From the NCBI GenBank assembly GCA_015709715.1, contig CP054184.1, positions 744,001-808,000 of the forward strand: 64,000 bases of DNA. The letters are read 5' to 3'. The notes under the pieces are model-generated. The model saw only the letters and a program-made list of their open reading frames with translations, did not search any database and had not been told where the DNA came from. The DNA is from Nitrospira sp. (GTDB taxonomy: Bacteria; Nitrospirota; Nitrospiria; Nitrospirales; Nitrospiraceae). The position numbers and the translations under genes are program-made. Shown here one piece after another: positions 17,357-27,645 of this stretch (the stretch's first letter is position 1; each line of letters opens with the position of its first letter).

Positions 17357-19288
17357 ATGGGCAAAGTCATTGGAATCGACCTCGGCACGACGAACTCCTG
17401 CGTCGCCATCATGAGCGGTGGTGACCCGGTCGTCATCGCCAATGCGGAAGGAAGCCGAACCACGCCGTCGGTGGTGGCCATTACGGACAAGAATGAGCGT
17501 TTGGTCGGACAAATCGCCAAGCGGCAGGCCATCACGAACCCGGAAAACACCATCTTCTCGGTCAAACGGTTGATGGGCCGCAAGTTCAAGAGCAAAGAAG
17601 TCCAGGAAGCCATGAAGCGGCTGCCGTACAAGGTTGTCGAGGCGGATAACGGCGATGCCCATGTCGAATTGCGCGGCAAGCGCTATAGCCCGCCCGAAGT
17701 ATCCGCCATGATCCTGCAGAAAATGAGGCAGACGGCGGAAGATTACCTGGGCGAGAAGGTCACCGAGGCCGTCGTGACGGTCCCGGCCTACTTCGACGAC
17801 AGCCAGCGCCAGGCGACCAAAGATGCCGGCCAAATCGCCGGGTTGAACGTTCTGCGCATCATCAACGAGCCGACGGCCGCCTCGTTGGCCTACGGCTTGG
17901 ATAAGAAAAAAGATGAGCGCATCGTCGTCTACGACTTAGGCGGCGGCACCTTCGACGTCTCCGTGCTGGAAATCGGCGAAGGCGTGTTCGAGGTGAAGTC
18001 CACGAACGGCGACACCTACCTCGGCGGCGACGACTTCGACCTGCGCGTCATGGACTGGCTCGTCGAGGAGTTCAAGAAGGATCAGGGCATCGATCTCCGC
18101 AAAGATCGCATGGCCTTGCAGCGGCTGAAAGAAGCGGCGGAACGGGCCAAGATCGAACTATCCTCGTCGCAGGAGACTGAAATCAATTTGCCCTTCATCA
18201 CGGCGGATGCGAGCGGGCCGAAGCATATGGTCACGAAGCTCTCCCGCGCCAAGCTGGAGCAGCTCGTCGATGACCTCATCCAACGCACCATCGATCCCTG
18301 CCGAAAGGCCTTGTCGGATGCGGGTGTAAGCGCAAAAGACATCCATGAAGTGGTCTTGGTCGGCGGCATGACCCGCATGCCGAAAGTGATCCAAATCGTG
18401 AAGGACTTTTTCGGGAAGGAGCCCCATCGCGGCGTAAACCCTGATGAAGTCGTCGCCATCGGAGCCGGCGTACAGGGCGGCGTCCTCAAGGGCGAAGTCA
18501 AGGATGTGTTGCTGCTCGACGTGACGCCTCTGTCCCTGGGTATCGAAACCCTGGGCGGCGTCTTCACGAAACTCATCGAACGGAACACGACGATTCCGAC
18601 CAAGAAGAGCCAAGTGTTTTCGACCGCGGCGGACAATCAAACAGCGGTGACCATTCGCGTGTTCCAGGGCGAACGGGAAATGGCGAATGACAACAAGCTG
18701 CTGGGCCAATTCGACCTGGTCGGCATTCCTCCCGCGCCGCGCGGCATGCCCCAAATCGAGGTCGCTTTCGACATCGACGCCAACGGCATCGTCCACGTCT
18801 CGGCGAAGGACCTGGCGACGCAGAAGGAGCAGTCCATCAAGATTACGGCCTCCAGCGGCCTCAGCAAGGAAGAAGTCGATAAGCTGGTGAAGGATGCTCA
18901 GGCCCACACGGAAGACGACAAGAAGCGGCGCCGAGCAGCCGAGGCCCGCAACCAGGCGGACTCCCTGCTCTACAGCACCGAGAAAAACCTGAAGGAGCAC
19001 GGCGACAAGATCGGCGAAGACGACAAAACCAAGATCACGGATGCAATCGCCGCTTTGCGCAAGGCCATGGAGGGCGACGATCCTGCCGCCATCGAGTCCG
19101 CGACGCAGAGCTTGACTACGGCCTCCCACAAATTGGCCGAAGAAATGTACAAGAAGGCCTCCGCCGCCGCATCGGGACCTGGTCCTGACGCCGCCGCGGG
19201 CGCATCCGCGGGCGCCGACGCCCAAGCCAAGACCGACGAAAAGGTCGTGGATGCGGAATTCGAGGAAGTGGACAAGGACAAGAAGTAA
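17357..19288 (+). CDS. dnaK: Chaperone DnaK (Hsp70)
   Basis: 643 residues. The ATPase domain starts with [12 protein letters not shown] near residue 5 and contains [10 protein letters not shown] near 195 and VGGMTRMP near 340. The substrate-binding domain follows [14 protein letters not shown] near 393. The C-terminal helical lid ends in an Ala/Gly-rich tail and the conserved [10 protein letters not shown] ending. The ATG at 17357 follows GAAGGAG; the frame upstream to 17339 is not needed. Works with GrpE and DnaJ encoded on either side. Confidence 0.98.
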   Translation: MGKVIGIDLGTTNSCVAIMSGGDPVVIANAEGSRTTPSVVAITDKNERLVGQIAKRQAITNPENTIFSVKRLMGRKFKSKEVQEAMKRLPYKVVEADNGDAHVELRGKRYSPPEVSAMILQKMRQTAEDYLGEKVTEAVVTVPAYFDDSQRQATKDAGQIAGLNVLRIINEPTAASLAYGLDKKKDERIVVYDLGGGTFDVSVLEIGEGVFEVKSTNGDTYLGGDDFDLRVMDWLVEEFKKDQGIDLRKDRMALQRLKEAAERAKIELSSSQETEINLPFITADASGPKHMVTKLSRAKLEQLVDDLIQRTIDPCRKALSDAGVSAKDIHEVVLVGGMTRMPKVIQIVKDFFGKEPHRGVNPDEVVAIGAGVQGGVLKGEVKDVLLLDVTPLSLGIETLGGVFTKLIERNTTIPTKKSQVFSTAADNQTAVTIRVFQGEREMANDNKLLGQFDLVGIPPAPRGMPQIEVAFDIDANGIVHVSAKDLATQKEQSIKITASSGLSKEEVDKLVKDAQAHTEDDKKRRRAAEARNQADSLLYSTEKNLKEHGDKIGEDDKTKITDAIAALRKAMEGDDPAAIESATQSLTTASHKLAEEMYKKASAAASGPGPDAAAGASAGADAQAKTDEKVVDAEFEEVDKDKK

Positions 19289-19306
19289 GACTTTTTACCC
19301 CTGTGC

Positions 19307-19346
19307 GCACGACCGGATGCCGCCGACGCGGTCCATCCGGTCGTGC
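19307..19346. terminator. Perfect 13-bp inverted repeat between dnaK and dnaJ
   Basis: GCACGACCGGATG at 19307-19319 and its exact complement at 19334-19346 flank a 14-base loop. A run of T (CTTTTTACC) lies before the stem, not after it. The structure could reduce read-through into dnaJ, protect the 3' end of dnaK mRNA, or be a dispersed repeat. Intrinsic termination is not supported by a T-tract. Confidence 0.45.
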
Positions 19347-19374
19347 AGCATAGTAGATCGGACACCCATTTTCC

Positions 19375-20487
19375 GTGGCCAGACGCGATTACTACGAAAC
19401 GCTGGGGGTTGAACGCAATGCCTCAGAGGACGAGATCAAGAAGGCATACCGCAAACTCGCTCGCCAGCACCATCCTGACCTCCACGCGTCACCCGAGCAC
19501 AAAAAAACCGCGGAAGAAAAGTTCAAAGAGATCAACGAAGCCTACGAAGTCCTCGGCGATCAGGAAAAACGCCGCCGCTATGACACCTTCGGCCATGCCG
19601 GCGGACCGCAGGGGGCTGAAGGGTTCGATTTCGGCGGACAAGGTGGGTTCGGCGATATCTTCAACGACATCTTCGAAGATTTCTTCGGCCAACCGCGCGG
19701 CCGCGCCAGGGCCGAGCGTGGCAACGACCTGCAATACAATCTCGAACTGACGTTCGAAGAGTCGGTGTTCGGCAAAGAAGCGAAGCTCAAGATTCCCCGG
19801 TGGGAAACCTGCTCGGACTGCAAGGGCACGGGTGCCCGCTCAGCCACGGCCATCAAGATGTGCCCGGCCTGCAAGGGGCAAGGACAGTTGCGATTCCAGC
19901 AAGGATTTTTCAGCGTTAGCCGTCCCTGCGGCCAGTGCGAAGGGGCCGGCCAGATCATTACCGAACCCTGTCAGGGCTGCGGCGGCCGCCAGCGCATCCG
20001 GAAAGAGCGCATGTTGTCCGTTCAGATTCCGGCCGGCATCGAGTCCGGGATGCGGCTCCGACTCGCCAACGAAGGTGAGCATGGCATTCAAGGGGGCCCG
20101 CAGGGCGACTTGTACGTCGCCATCACGGTCAAACCCCACCCGTTGTTTCACCGCGAGGGGCAGGATATCGGCTGCGACCTTCCCGTCAACCTCGTCACCG
20201 CCATCCTCGGTGGCCGCGTCGAGGTCCCAACCCTCAAGGGTACGACTTTCATGAAGGTGCCGGCAGGGACCCAGCCAGGGAAAGTGCTCCGTCTGAAGGG
20301 CCTGGGCTTCCCAAGCCTCAAGGGCGGCCACGCGGGGGACCAGGTGTTCACCATTAAGGTGGAGATCCCCACGAAACTCAATCAACGCCAGAAGGAACTC
20401 CTTGAGGAATTCGCCAAGGAAAGTGGATACGCCCGAGACAGCGACAGCGAAGGCTTCTTCGACAAGATGAAGACGTTCTTCGAATAG
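19375..20487 (+). CDS. dnaJ: Co-chaperone DnaJ
   Basis: 370 residues starting at GTG. The J domain has HHPDLH with the essential HPD near residue 33, followed by a Gly/Phe-rich stretch (70-105). The zinc-binding region has four motifs: [24 protein letters not shown] and CQGCGGRQ. The fourth departs from the usual CxGCxGxG ending. C-terminal substrate-binding domains follow. It stimulates DnaK ATP hydrolysis. Confidence 0.97.
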   Translation: MARRDYYETLGVERNASEDEIKKAYRKLARQHHPDLHASPEHKKTAEEKFKEINEAYEVLGDQEKRRRYDTFGHAGGPQGAEGFDFGGQGGFGDIFNDIFEDFFGQPRGRARAERGNDLQYNLELTFEESVFGKEAKLKIPRWETCSDCKGTGARSATAIKMCPACKGQGQLRFQQGFFSVSRPCGQCEGAGQIITEPCQGCGGRQRIRKERMLSVQIPAGIESGMRLRLANEGEHGIQGGPQGDLYVAITVKPHPLFHREGQDIGCDLPVNLVTAILGGRVEVPTLKGTTFMKVPAGTQPGKVLRLKGLGFPSLKGGHAGDQVFTIKVEIPTKLNQRQKELLEEFAKESGYARDSDSEGFFDKMKTFFE

Positions 20488-20522
20488 CCCGTTCCCGATT
20501 CCCTCCTGAGACGCCGACAACC

Positions 20523-21260
20523 ATGCCGGCCTTCTTCATCAACTCCACCGAGATTCACGAGAAGCACATCACCCTGACCGGAGACCTCTGTCACCATTTG
20601 CAGGCAAGTCTCCGCGTCACGCTCGGTGAAATCTTATGGCTCACGGATGAGCGACGACGCCGTTACCGCGTCGAGGTGAGCGAGCAGACAAAGCAGTCCT
20701 TGACGGTTTCGATTCTCGACCAGCAAGAAGCGCCATCGGCCGCCGGGCCCGCCTTGCTGCTCGTGCAGGCCATTCTGAAAGGCGACCACATGGATTGGGT
20801 GGTGCAAAAAGCGAGTGAACTGGGGGTGCAGACGATCGTGCCTCTCGTCGCACGCCATGGGGTGGTCCGCCCACAGCCTGATCGTATCGCGGCGCAACGA
20901 GCCCGCTGGCAACGGATCGCCGTCGAAGCCGCACAACAGTCGGAACAGTGGCAACCGCCGCAGGTAACCGATCCAGTGGAGTGGCGTACCTACCTGGCCG
21001 CTCTCCCCGCACCCTGTTCCTTGATTTTGACGGAACGCCGCGAAGCGATGGCACTCCACCGCATGAGGTTGCCCGAGGATCCGATGCAGAGTCTCGCGCT
21101 CATCATCGGCCCTGAAGGGGGGTGGAGCGAAGAGGAAGTCTCGCTGGCTGTGGGAGCCGGCTGCCAGGCCGTCGGCCTGGGACCGATGATCCTACGGGCC
21201 GAAACGGCAGCCTTGGCCGCCGTGAGTATCGTGCAGAGTCGATTAGGACGATTGGGTTAG
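20523..21260 (+). CDS. rsmE: 16S rRNA (uracil-1498-N3)-methyltransferase
   Basis: 245 residues. RsmE methylates U1498 of 16S rRNA using S-adenosylmethionine. The C-terminal SPOUT knot shows LIIGPEGGWSEEE near residue 195 and LGPMILRAETAALAA near 220, both diagnostic. The N-terminal PUA-like domain is at 1-70. It follows dnaJ by 35 bases, a common arrangement, and is convergent with the Ycf48-like gene. Confidence 0.95.
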   Translation: MPAFFINSTEIHEKHITLTGDLCHHLQASLRVTLGEILWLTDERRRRYRVEVSEQTKQSLTVSILDQQEAPSAAGPALLLVQAILKGDHMDWVVQKASELGVQTIVPLVARHGVVRPQPDRIAAQRARWQRIAVEAAQQSEQWQPPQVTDPVEWRTYLAALPAPCSLILTERREAMALHRMRLPEDPMQSLALIIGPEGGWSEEEVSLAVGAGCQAVGLGPMILRAETAALAAVSIVQSRLGRLG

Positions 21261-21268
21261 GCGGCGGG

Positions 21269-22246
21269 TCAGCGGCGCGCTTGGGTAATGGAGATGATCG
21301 TGCCGCCCTCGCCGGCTGCCCAGCCTGACGCAGCCTGTGGAAAACTGAGCGCCATCAGCGAACGTTTTACCGGACTTGCCTCCTCCGTCCAGTTGTACCC
21401 GGCATCGCTCGTACGGAGAATCTGGCCCCGTTCACCGACAATCCATCCTTGCTGCGCATCGGTAAACCGCACCCGAATCAAGTCGGTCAATTTGTGGCAG
21501 GTCCGCCCACAAGGCAAGGTCCGGTCGATCCAGTGAAGCCCGCCATCCGTGGTCTGGAAGAGCGCGCCGGCGTTGCCGACCGCCCACCCATTGGCCTCGT
21601 CCGCAAAGGCGATGTCGAAAAAGGTCGCGGAGCTCTGGGTCTGCTGAGTCGACCAGGTGCGGCCCCCGTCGGAGGTCGTTAAGATCGTCCCAAGGGCACC
21701 GACAATCGTGCCCTGTTGTTCGCTCGTCACGGCGATGGCGTGCAGCGCGGCGTTCGTCCCGCTTGCCTGATCCGTCCAGGTGGCGCCGCCGTCGGCGGTC
21801 TGCAGAATCGTGCCGTTCCCGCCCACCAGCCAGCCCTTAGTCGGAGTCGCAAAGGCAATCCCATACAGGGGCGCCTGGGAGGAGACGATCTTTGGGGTCC
21901 AGGTTTCGCCCCCATCTTGACTCATCCGGACGGTGCCGTTGGCGCCCACCACCCACCCGTGACGCGCGTCCTGAAAATAGACGGCGGTCAACAGGGCCGT
22001 AGTGCCGCTGGCGACCTTTTTCCATTTCTTGCCGCCGTCGGTGGTCTTGAGAATCGTCCCACCCGAACCGACCGCCCATCCGAGCTGCGCATCACGAAAG
22101 AACATCCCCAGCAGCGTGGCTTCCGACCCGCTCTTCTGCATGGTCACGGATACCTGGGCTTCAGCAGGAACCACCCACAAGTGGGCGGCCAACAGGATCG
22201 ACAGACAACAAGCACTCAGTACACTACGCAAGGTCGGGCGCCTCAT
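21269..22246 (-). CDS. Exported Ycf48-like/BNR beta-propeller protein
   Basis: 325 residues. A signal peptide (about 1-31, ending PAEAQ) precedes six or seven repeats of about 42 residues, each with W-V-G-x-x-G-T-I/V and T-x-D-G-G-x-x-W, as in GTILKTTDGGKKWKK. This is the Ycf48/sialidase-like propeller seen in photosystem II assembly factors and in many exported proteins of non-phototrophs, where its role is not known. The start overlaps the upstream IPT/TIG gene stop by four bases, so the two are translationally coupled and probably act together outside the cytoplasm. Confidence 0.85.
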   Translation of the reverse strand: MRRPTLRSVLSACCLSILLAAHLWVVPAEAQVSVTMQKSGSEATLLGMFFRDAQLGWAVGSGGTILKTTDGGKKWKKVASGTTALLTAVYFQDARHGWVVGANGTVRMSQDGGETWTPKIVSSQAPLYGIAFATPTKGWLVGGNGTILQTADGGATWTDQASGTNAALHAIAVTSEQQGTIVGALGTILTTSDGGRTWSTQQTQSSATFFDIAFADEANGWAVGNAGALFQTTDGGLHWIDRTLPCGRTCHKLTDLIRVRFTDAQQGWIVGERGQILRTSDAGYNWTEEASPVKRSLMALSFPQAASGWAAGEGGTIISITQARR

Positions 22247-23922
22247 TGTTGATGGTGAGTGTGGTCGGGACTCGGATTGCGCCAATAACTCGCATCAGGC
22301 AATCCCTTGGGCTCGATCGTGAAGGGTCCGGCTTCCAACGTAAGCCATTTCTTCGTAGTGCAACATGTGCCGTCGGGATTCACGTCCCAAGACCCACGGC
22401 GAACCACCAGCGGTCCCGACGTAAGATCTGGATTGAATATTCCCGGCTTGCCTGCGCCGAACGGATGGCGCCGAGGAATGCGAACCTTGATCTCCGTGTC
22501 CGTCCAGGAGAGCACGACCGCGCCCACCCCGTTGAACAGCACTTCCGTTCGGGAGACATTCTCGCCCAGTTCGGCCGCGTCCCTCGCGTATACACTATCG
22601 GTGATGCCCACCTTGCTCGGCTCGGCGGTTTTAAGGAATGCTCCGAACCCGCTGCCTGTGATGGTGACCGTTTCATCCAACCCACCGGTCGTGGGGCTGT
22701 AAGAGTCGATCTTGGGAGTAATCAAGGTGAATGACCCGATTTCGGTTTCCAAAACCCGGCTGTCGGCGCAGCAGGTCCCGTCCGGCTTCGGAGTGTTGGC
22801 GGCGCGTTTGACGACGACCGGACCACTCTTGGCGCTGTAAGGGACCCATACATCGATCCGGTCATTGCCCCAGCGATAGACGATGGCCTGCACCCCGCCG
22901 ATCTCCACGGTATTCTCGCTCTTGGCAAAATCGATGTAGTTGAAAGGGGTAGAACCGGCTTCCGAGTAAAACCCGAAGTTTTCTCCCGTGATCTTCAGCA
23001 GAGTCCCGATCGGCGCTTGAGCCGGCGTCACGCCCTTGCCGCGCGGAATCTGTACCTCATAGGTCCCGACCTTTCGCTCCTGGCCATTGCGTTTGATGAT
23101 GACCGGGCCGGTTTGGGCATCCAACGGCACATGTACGACGATGGTCGTATCGCTCCATTGAGAAACCGTCGCAAGGTGGCCACCGAAGAGCACGCCGTCT
23201 TCCGGGTTCCTCGTCGCGCCGAAACCCTTGCCGAACAACACGACTTTAGTACCGACTGGTCCGCTCATGGGATCCACCCGCACCGAGGCCAACACTCGAA
23301 CGGGCATGGCATTGCTCACGACATGCGTGACCGCCGCGCAACAGGAACCATCCGCCAGCGGGTCGGACGATGCCATACGCACCATCACGTCCCCAGTCTG
23401 CACGTTGCCCGGCAATTCCACCTCGATCTTGTCGTCCCGCCATTTCCGCACGCGGACCGTCACATCGCCGACGACCACGCTATTGACGCCGAAAATCGTA
23501 TTGGGGTCGCGCGGCCCCGGCGTGTTGCCGAAATGCTCCCCGTTGATCTCCAGCACGGTGCCCGGCTCCGCTTCGGCCGGTGACACGGACAGAATCTTGG
23601 GTTGTAAGCGGGTGAAGCTTCCAGCCTTCAACCGTTTTTTGCCGATGAAAACCTCGACCGGCCCATTCACGGCTTGCGACGGAACCCGCACCTCGATCAG
23701 ATCGGGCTCCCAGCGCTGGATGAGCGCCGAGCCCCCCTGAAATTTGACTTGGTTGACAGTCGTGGACTTGAAAAGACCGAAGCCCTTTCCTGTGATAGAC
23801 AACACCGCGCCGGGGACGGCGGCGTTGGGCTGAAGGCTCGGCGCTTCCGCCCGTACCTCAGGAGAAACGGCTAGGCTGGCCACCGCAAAGATGCTGGCGA
23901 CAAGTTGCGTCATGGATTTCAT
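22243..23922 (-). CDS. Exported multi-IPT/TIG-domain protein
   Basis: About 559 residues. A signal peptide (to about residue 27, VRAEA) is followed by five or six immunoglobulin-like IPT/TIG repeats. These are recognised by the recurring pattern P-x3-S-x-G-x-x-G-x-x-V-x-I-x-G-x-G-F-G (for example ITGKGFG, INGEHFG, LFGKGFG, ITGENFG, ITGSGFG). Three repeats carry a GSCC or GTCC cysteine pair (DGSCCA, DGTCCA, DGTCCT), an unusual shared insertion. Probably a cell-surface or periplasmic binding protein. It is coupled to the propeller gene downstream. Confidence 0.8.
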   Translation of the reverse strand: MKSMTQLVASIFAVASLAVSPEVRAEAPSLQPNAAVPGAVLSITGKGFGLFKSTTVNQVKFQGGSALIQRWEPDLIEVRVPSQAVNGPVEVFIGKKRLKAGSFTRLQPKILSVSPAEAEPGTVLEINGEHFGNTPGPRDPNTIFGVNSVVVGDVTVRVRKWRDDKIEVELPGNVQTGDVMVRMASSDPLADGSCCAAVTHVVSNAMPVRVLASVRVDPMSGPVGTKVVLFGKGFGATRNPEDGVLFGGHLATVSQWSDTTIVVHVPLDAQTGPVIIKRNGQERKVGTYEVQIPRGKGVTPAQAPIGTLLKITGENFGFYSEAGSTPFNYIDFAKSENTVEIGGVQAIVYRWGNDRIDVWVPYSAKSGPVVVKRAANTPKPDGTCCADSRVLETEIGSFTLITPKIDSYSPTTGGLDETVTITGSGFGAFLKTAEPSKVGITDSVYARDAAELGENVSRTEVLFNGVGAVVLSWTDTEIKVRIPRRHPFGAGKPGIFNPDLTSGPLVVRRGSWDVNPDGTCCTTKKWLTLEAGPFTIEPKGLPDASYWRNPSPDHTHHQQ

Positions 23923-24128
23923 GGGATGGTGTTTCCTCCCGATACCCTGCAAGCGGTCCGATCGGAATTCCGAACGGGCCGAGATGAGTTCATGATGGAT
24001 GAACGCCCTGCGCGTGGTAGAGACCCCACGCAACTGAGCAAAAAGGCCGGACTCACGGACTATAACAAGCTGTTTTTTTTGCTGTCAAGGCGAGTGCAGC
24101 ACGGCAGGACCATCCGATGACACGTCGA

Positions 24129-24593
24129 CTATGAGGCCTTCACCTGAACCAGCAATTCCAACTCGATCGCGGCGTTGAGGGGGAGTTCTGCCGCGCCGAG
24201 TGCCACCCTGGCATGGCGCCCCGCTTCGCCGAAAATCTGAACCAACAGGTCGGAGGCGCCGTTGATGACGGCCGGTTGCTGAACGAATCCGCTTGCCGAC
24301 GCCACATGGCCGACGACACGGACGACCCGCTGCACTCGGTCGAGGGATCCCAGTTCATGTCGCACCACCGCCAACGCATTCAGCAGGGCGAGGCGGGCCG
24401 CATCCATCCCCTGCCCCACCGTCACCTCTCGGCCCAATTTTCCGGTGACGGCCACCTGTCCGTCGCGAAACGGCAACATCCCGCTGAGGTACAGGATCTC
24501 CCCGACTAAGATTGCCGGCACATAGCTGGCGACCGGTTTGGGAGGCGGCGGTAAGGTGATGCCGAGGCGGAGCAATGTGGAGTCGTATGACAT
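24129..24593 (-). CDS. RidA/YjgF family protein
   Basis: 154 residues. It matches the YjgF/RidA small trimeric fold: LYLSGMLPFRDGQVAVTGKLG near 38 and C-terminal PLNAAIELELLV. Members hydrolyse reactive enamines and imines made by PLP enzymes. The usual catalytic arginine context near the C-terminus (R-x-x-V) is present as RVALGAAELP. The ATG at 24593 follows AAGGAATCC. It lies 14 bases after deoB, in the same operon. Confidence 0.85.
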   Translation of the reverse strand: MSYDSTLLRLGITLPPPPKPVASYVPAILVGEILYLSGMLPFRDGQVAVTGKLGREVTVGQGMDAARLALLNALAVVRHELGSLDRVQRVVRVVGHVASASGFVQQPAVINGASDLLVQIFGEAGRHARVALGAAELPLNAAIELELLVQVKAS

Positions 24594-24607
24594 GCTGGAT
24601 TCCTTGC

Positions 24608-25762
24608 TTACCGGGAACGCAGGGCGTCCAGAAAGCTGTCGCCCCATGGCAGTCGCGTGGCCTGCAGCGCTTCGCCGATCGTCTGGCCGAGGTCGGCTGC
24701 CGTCGGCCTGATACCCAGATCCACGCCTCGAGCGAGCCGCGGCCCTGTAATCAGACAGGGCACATATTCCCGCGAGTGTCCCGGAGCTGGCCGGGCGCAA
24801 TCGAACCCATGGTCGCCGGTGATGATCAAGATGTCGCCGATCTTGAGCCGTTCCTGCAAGTCCCGCAAGCGCCGATCGAACTGTTGTAAATCGGCGACCG
24901 TCGCCTGCAAATCCGTGGTGATGACGGGCACGGTGGCGTAGATCAAGCCGCGCGGCACCTTGCTGAACATTCCGATCATTTCGTCCATCACGGCATTCGG
25001 CTGATAGAGCGGAATCGATCTGGTGACGCCGCGCATGCTGAATAGATCGCCGACCTTGCCCACACCGATGACGAGCTGGCTCGCGCGACTCAAGTGATCC
25101 AACAATGTCGGACCGGCCGGTTCCACCACGAAATCCCGGCGACGGTCGGTCACCGTGAACCGACCGGGCTGCCCGGCCAACGGATAGGCCACGATCCGAA
25201 CCGTCGGCAACAGATCCTTCAATCGCTTTCGGGCTTCGCGCGCCAACCGATAGAGCTCTTCCGCTGGAATCACCTGCTCATGCGCGGCCAAGACAATCGT
25301 TCCGGTCGTGTCCACCCAAGCGATCGGGGCGCCGCTTTGCTGATGTTGGCCGCCGAATTCGTCGATCGGCTCCAGCGCGGCCGCGCGGCTGTTGCCCACG
25401 GTCTTCTGTCCCAAGGCCGCTTCCAAAGCCGTGGCCAGTTCGGAGGTGAATGTCTCGCACGTCGGCACGTCCTGTTCGATGACGTAGCCGGCCAACTCCC
25501 AATGCCCGGTGAGGGAATTCTTCCCCTTGGTCGCAAAGCCGAGTTTGCCGAAGCAACCTTCGGGCTGAACCATCGGGCGGATGCCTTGAAACTGGCCGAG
25601 GTGTCCGAGGCCGAGCCGTTCGAGATTCGGAAGGGTGAGACCTTTGCAGATGGCTGCCAGACGTTGAAGGGTATTGCAGCCCCCGTCGCCGTACGTGTCC
25701 GCATCGGGCAAGGCGCCGACCCCGAATCCGTCCAACACAAGGAGAATGACGCGAGTCACCAT
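24608..25762 (-). CDS. deoB: Phosphopentomutase
   Basis: 384 residues. It interconverts ribose 1- and 5-phosphate and the deoxy forms in nucleoside salvage. The alkaline-phosphatase-like metal sites are visible: VLDGFGVGALPDADTYGD near residue 8, and ITGDHGFDCARPAPGHSRE near 320 with the Asp and His ligands. The start at 25762 begins directly with the conserved beta strand. With deoC upstream in the same direction it forms a deoxyribonucleoside breakdown pair. Confidence 0.95.
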   Translation of the reverse strand: MVTRVILLVLDGFGVGALPDADTYGDGGCNTLQRLAAICKGLTLPNLERLGLGHLGQFQGIRPMVQPEGCFGKLGFATKGKNSLTGHWELAGYVIEQDVPTCETFTSELATALEAALGQKTVGNSRAAALEPIDEFGGQHQQSGAPIAWVDTTGTIVLAAHEQVIPAEELYRLAREARKRLKDLLPTVRIVAYPLAGQPGRFTVTDRRRDFVVEPAGPTLLDHLSRASQLVIGVGKVGDLFSMRGVTRSIPLYQPNAVMDEMIGMFSKVPRGLIYATVPVITTDLQATVADLQQFDRRLRDLQERLKIGDILIITGDHGFDCARPAPGHSREYVPCLITGPRLARGVDLGIRPTAADLGQTIGEALQATRLPWGDSFLDALRSR

Positions 25763-25851
25763 GGGCGCACTATACCAAATTCGCAAAAACGAGCAAGGGT
25801 GTCAGACTCTGTTGGAGATACGTAGTGCATGCATCGACAGGGCCGCCCCGT

Positions 25852-26541
25852 TCAGCGGGTACCGGCCCGCTGCGATTGCCACTCATCCACGATCTTCAGG
25901 CTCACGCTGGTACCGATTCGGTCGGCGCCCGCTTCCAACAAGGCTTGTGTCGTTTTCCAGTCCCTGATCCCTCCCGACGCCTTGACCTTGGCACGACCGG
26001 CGACCGCTTCTTTCATCAACCGGACGTCGTCCACCGTCGCGCCCGCGTGCGAGAACCCTGTCGAGGTCTTCACGTAATCCATCCCCGCCTCGACAGCCAG
26101 TCGACAGGCGGTGATTTTCTCCTCGCGCGTCAACAGGCAGGTCTCCACGATGACCTTGTGATTGACGCCCGGCGTGGCCTGGATCACCGCAACCATATCG
26201 TTCCGCACGAAATCATGATCTCCTGACTTCAGCCGGCTGATGTTGATCACCATATCGAGCACCCTGGCGCCGCGCGCCACCGCCTCGATGGCTTCGGTTA
26301 CCTTCGCGTGCGTGGAATGGCCACCGAGCGGAAATCCGACGGGAATCCCGACCTGAATCTCGGTTCCTGCCACCGCCGCAACGGCTTCGTCGATATAACA
26401 AGGCGGCACAAAGATCACGATGAAGCCCTGCACCTTCGCTTCGGCGCACAATCGCAAGACATCCGCCTTGGTCGCATCAGGCCGCAAGACGGTGTGGTCG
26501 AGGTAACGGGGCAGGCATTCATTCCACGGCAGCACGCCCAT
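25852..26541 (-). CDS. deoC: Deoxyribose-phosphate aldolase
   Basis: About 229 residues. DeoC cleaves deoxyribose 5-phosphate to glyceraldehyde 3-phosphate and acetaldehyde. The Schiff-base lysine lies in DYVKTSTGFS; the second lysine and phosphate site are in VKASGGIRD and GADRIGTS. The ATG at 26541 follows GAAAGGAA; an ATG at 26568 is also possible, with weaker support. It sits 51 bases after mltG and precedes deoB by 89 bases. Confidence 0.94.
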   Translation of the reverse strand: MGVLPWNECLPRYLDHTVLRPDATKADVLRLCAEAKVQGFIVIFVPPCYIDEAVAAVAGTEIQVGIPVGFPLGGHSTHAKVTEAIEAVARGARVLDMVINISRLKSGDHDFVRNDMVAVIQATPGVNHKVIVETCLLTREEKITACRLAVEAGMDYVKTSTGFSHAGATVDDVRLMKEAVAGRAKVKASGGIRDWKTTQALLEAGADRIGTSVSLKIVDEWQSQRAGTR

Positions 26542-26592
26542 TGAGGGATTCCTTTCCGTCGGTGACATGAGGTCGTAACTCCGAATCGCAGA

Positions 26593-27645
26593 TCAAGCGC
26601 CGTGGGCGACGAGGCTTCCCTTCAGCCGTTTGCGGAAGGGCTGCTTTTGATACTTCTCCACGGCCTGGTTGTGTTCGGCGAGGGTCGAGGAAAAATGATG
26701 GGTCCCGTCGTTTCGCGAGACAAAATACAGGTAGGAAGCCCGGGCGGGAAACAACGCGGCTCGAAGCGAATGGGCGCCGGGGCTCGCGATCGGTCCCGGC
26801 GGCAAGCCCCGCACGCGATAGGTGTTGTAAGGACTCTGGCTAGAGAGATCGCGCTTGTGAATGTTCCCATCGAAGGCGGGTAGCCCATAAATCACCGTGG
26901 GGTCACTCTGGAGCGGGATATTCTTCCGCAGTCGATTGTGGAATACGGCCGCGATCAATTCCCGCTCGTCCTTCACTCCCGTTTCCTTTTCGATGACGGA
27001 GGCCAGGGTCAACACCTGGTGCAGCGACAAGTTCATGCGGGTGGCCTGCTGCTGAAGCTCGCCGTTCCACACGCGACGCAACTCATCCACCATCGTCTTG
27101 ATCACGTCCTTGGCCTTCGTGCCCTTCGCGAACGAATAGGTTTCCGGGAACAAATACCCTTCCAAGGACTCCGCATCGATCTCCAGCTGTTTGATGAAGG
27201 ACCGATCATAGATCAGCCTCGCGAACTCTTTGTGGTCGGTGATGTGCTGATCGGCCAACACATCCGTAATTTGCGCCAGCGTATACCCTTCCGGAATCGT
27301 GACGGGGTGCAGGACGACACGCCCGGCCAGCAGTTTGTTCAGGATCTCTTGGGGTGTCATACCGCCGTCCAGCTCATACTCGCCCGGACGTATTTTGCGA
27401 TCGATATCCTTGGTCCGGCCGAGCAACATGAAGGCCGAACGGCTGCGAATCAGCTGTTCGCTCTTCAAGAGCGCCGCAACTTGCTGAAAGGTACTGCCTT
27501 CGGGAATGAAGACCACGCGGGAAGGAGGCTTCGGTTTCCCGCTAGCGACGGGGCTTTGCGCCCATCGCAGCACGAGAAATCCCGTGATGCCCGTCAGCAG
27601 CACCGCGGCCAGGATCAGCCCTACCATCGTTCGTCTCTGCATCAT
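26593..27645 (-). CDS. mltG: Endolytic murein transglycosylase MltG
   Basis: About 350 residues. It cuts nascent peptidoglycan at the inner membrane and sets glycan strand length. A single N-terminal membrane helix (about residues 8-27) is followed by a LysM-like region and the YceG domain. The catalytic Glu lies in LASVIEKETG, and FHNRLRKNIPLQSDPTVIYGLP is the family signature. The start overlaps the 3' part of ruvX by 104 bases in another frame, an unusually long overlap. Confidence 0.94.
   Translation of the reverse strand: MMQRRTMVGLILAAVLLTGITGFLVLRWAQSPVASGKPKPPSRVVFIPEGSTFQQVAALLKSEQLIRSRSAFMLLGRTKDIDRKIRPGEYELDGGMTPQEILNKLLAGRVVLHPVTIPEGYTLAQITDVLADQHITDHKEFARLIYDRSFIKQLEIDAESLEGYLFPETYSFAKGTKAKDVIKTMVDELRRVWNGELQQQATRMNLSLHQVLTLASVIEKETGVKDERELIAAVFHNRLRKNIPLQSDPTVIYGLPAFDGNIHKRDLSSQSPYNTYRVRGLPPGPIASPGAHSLRAALFPARASYLYFVSRNDGTHHFSSTLAEHNQAVEKYQKQPFRKRLKGSLVAHGA

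Noticed and set aside
18158-19225. 355-codon minus-strand frame
   Set aside because: It is the antisense of dnaK, with low-complexity translation and no ribosome-binding site.
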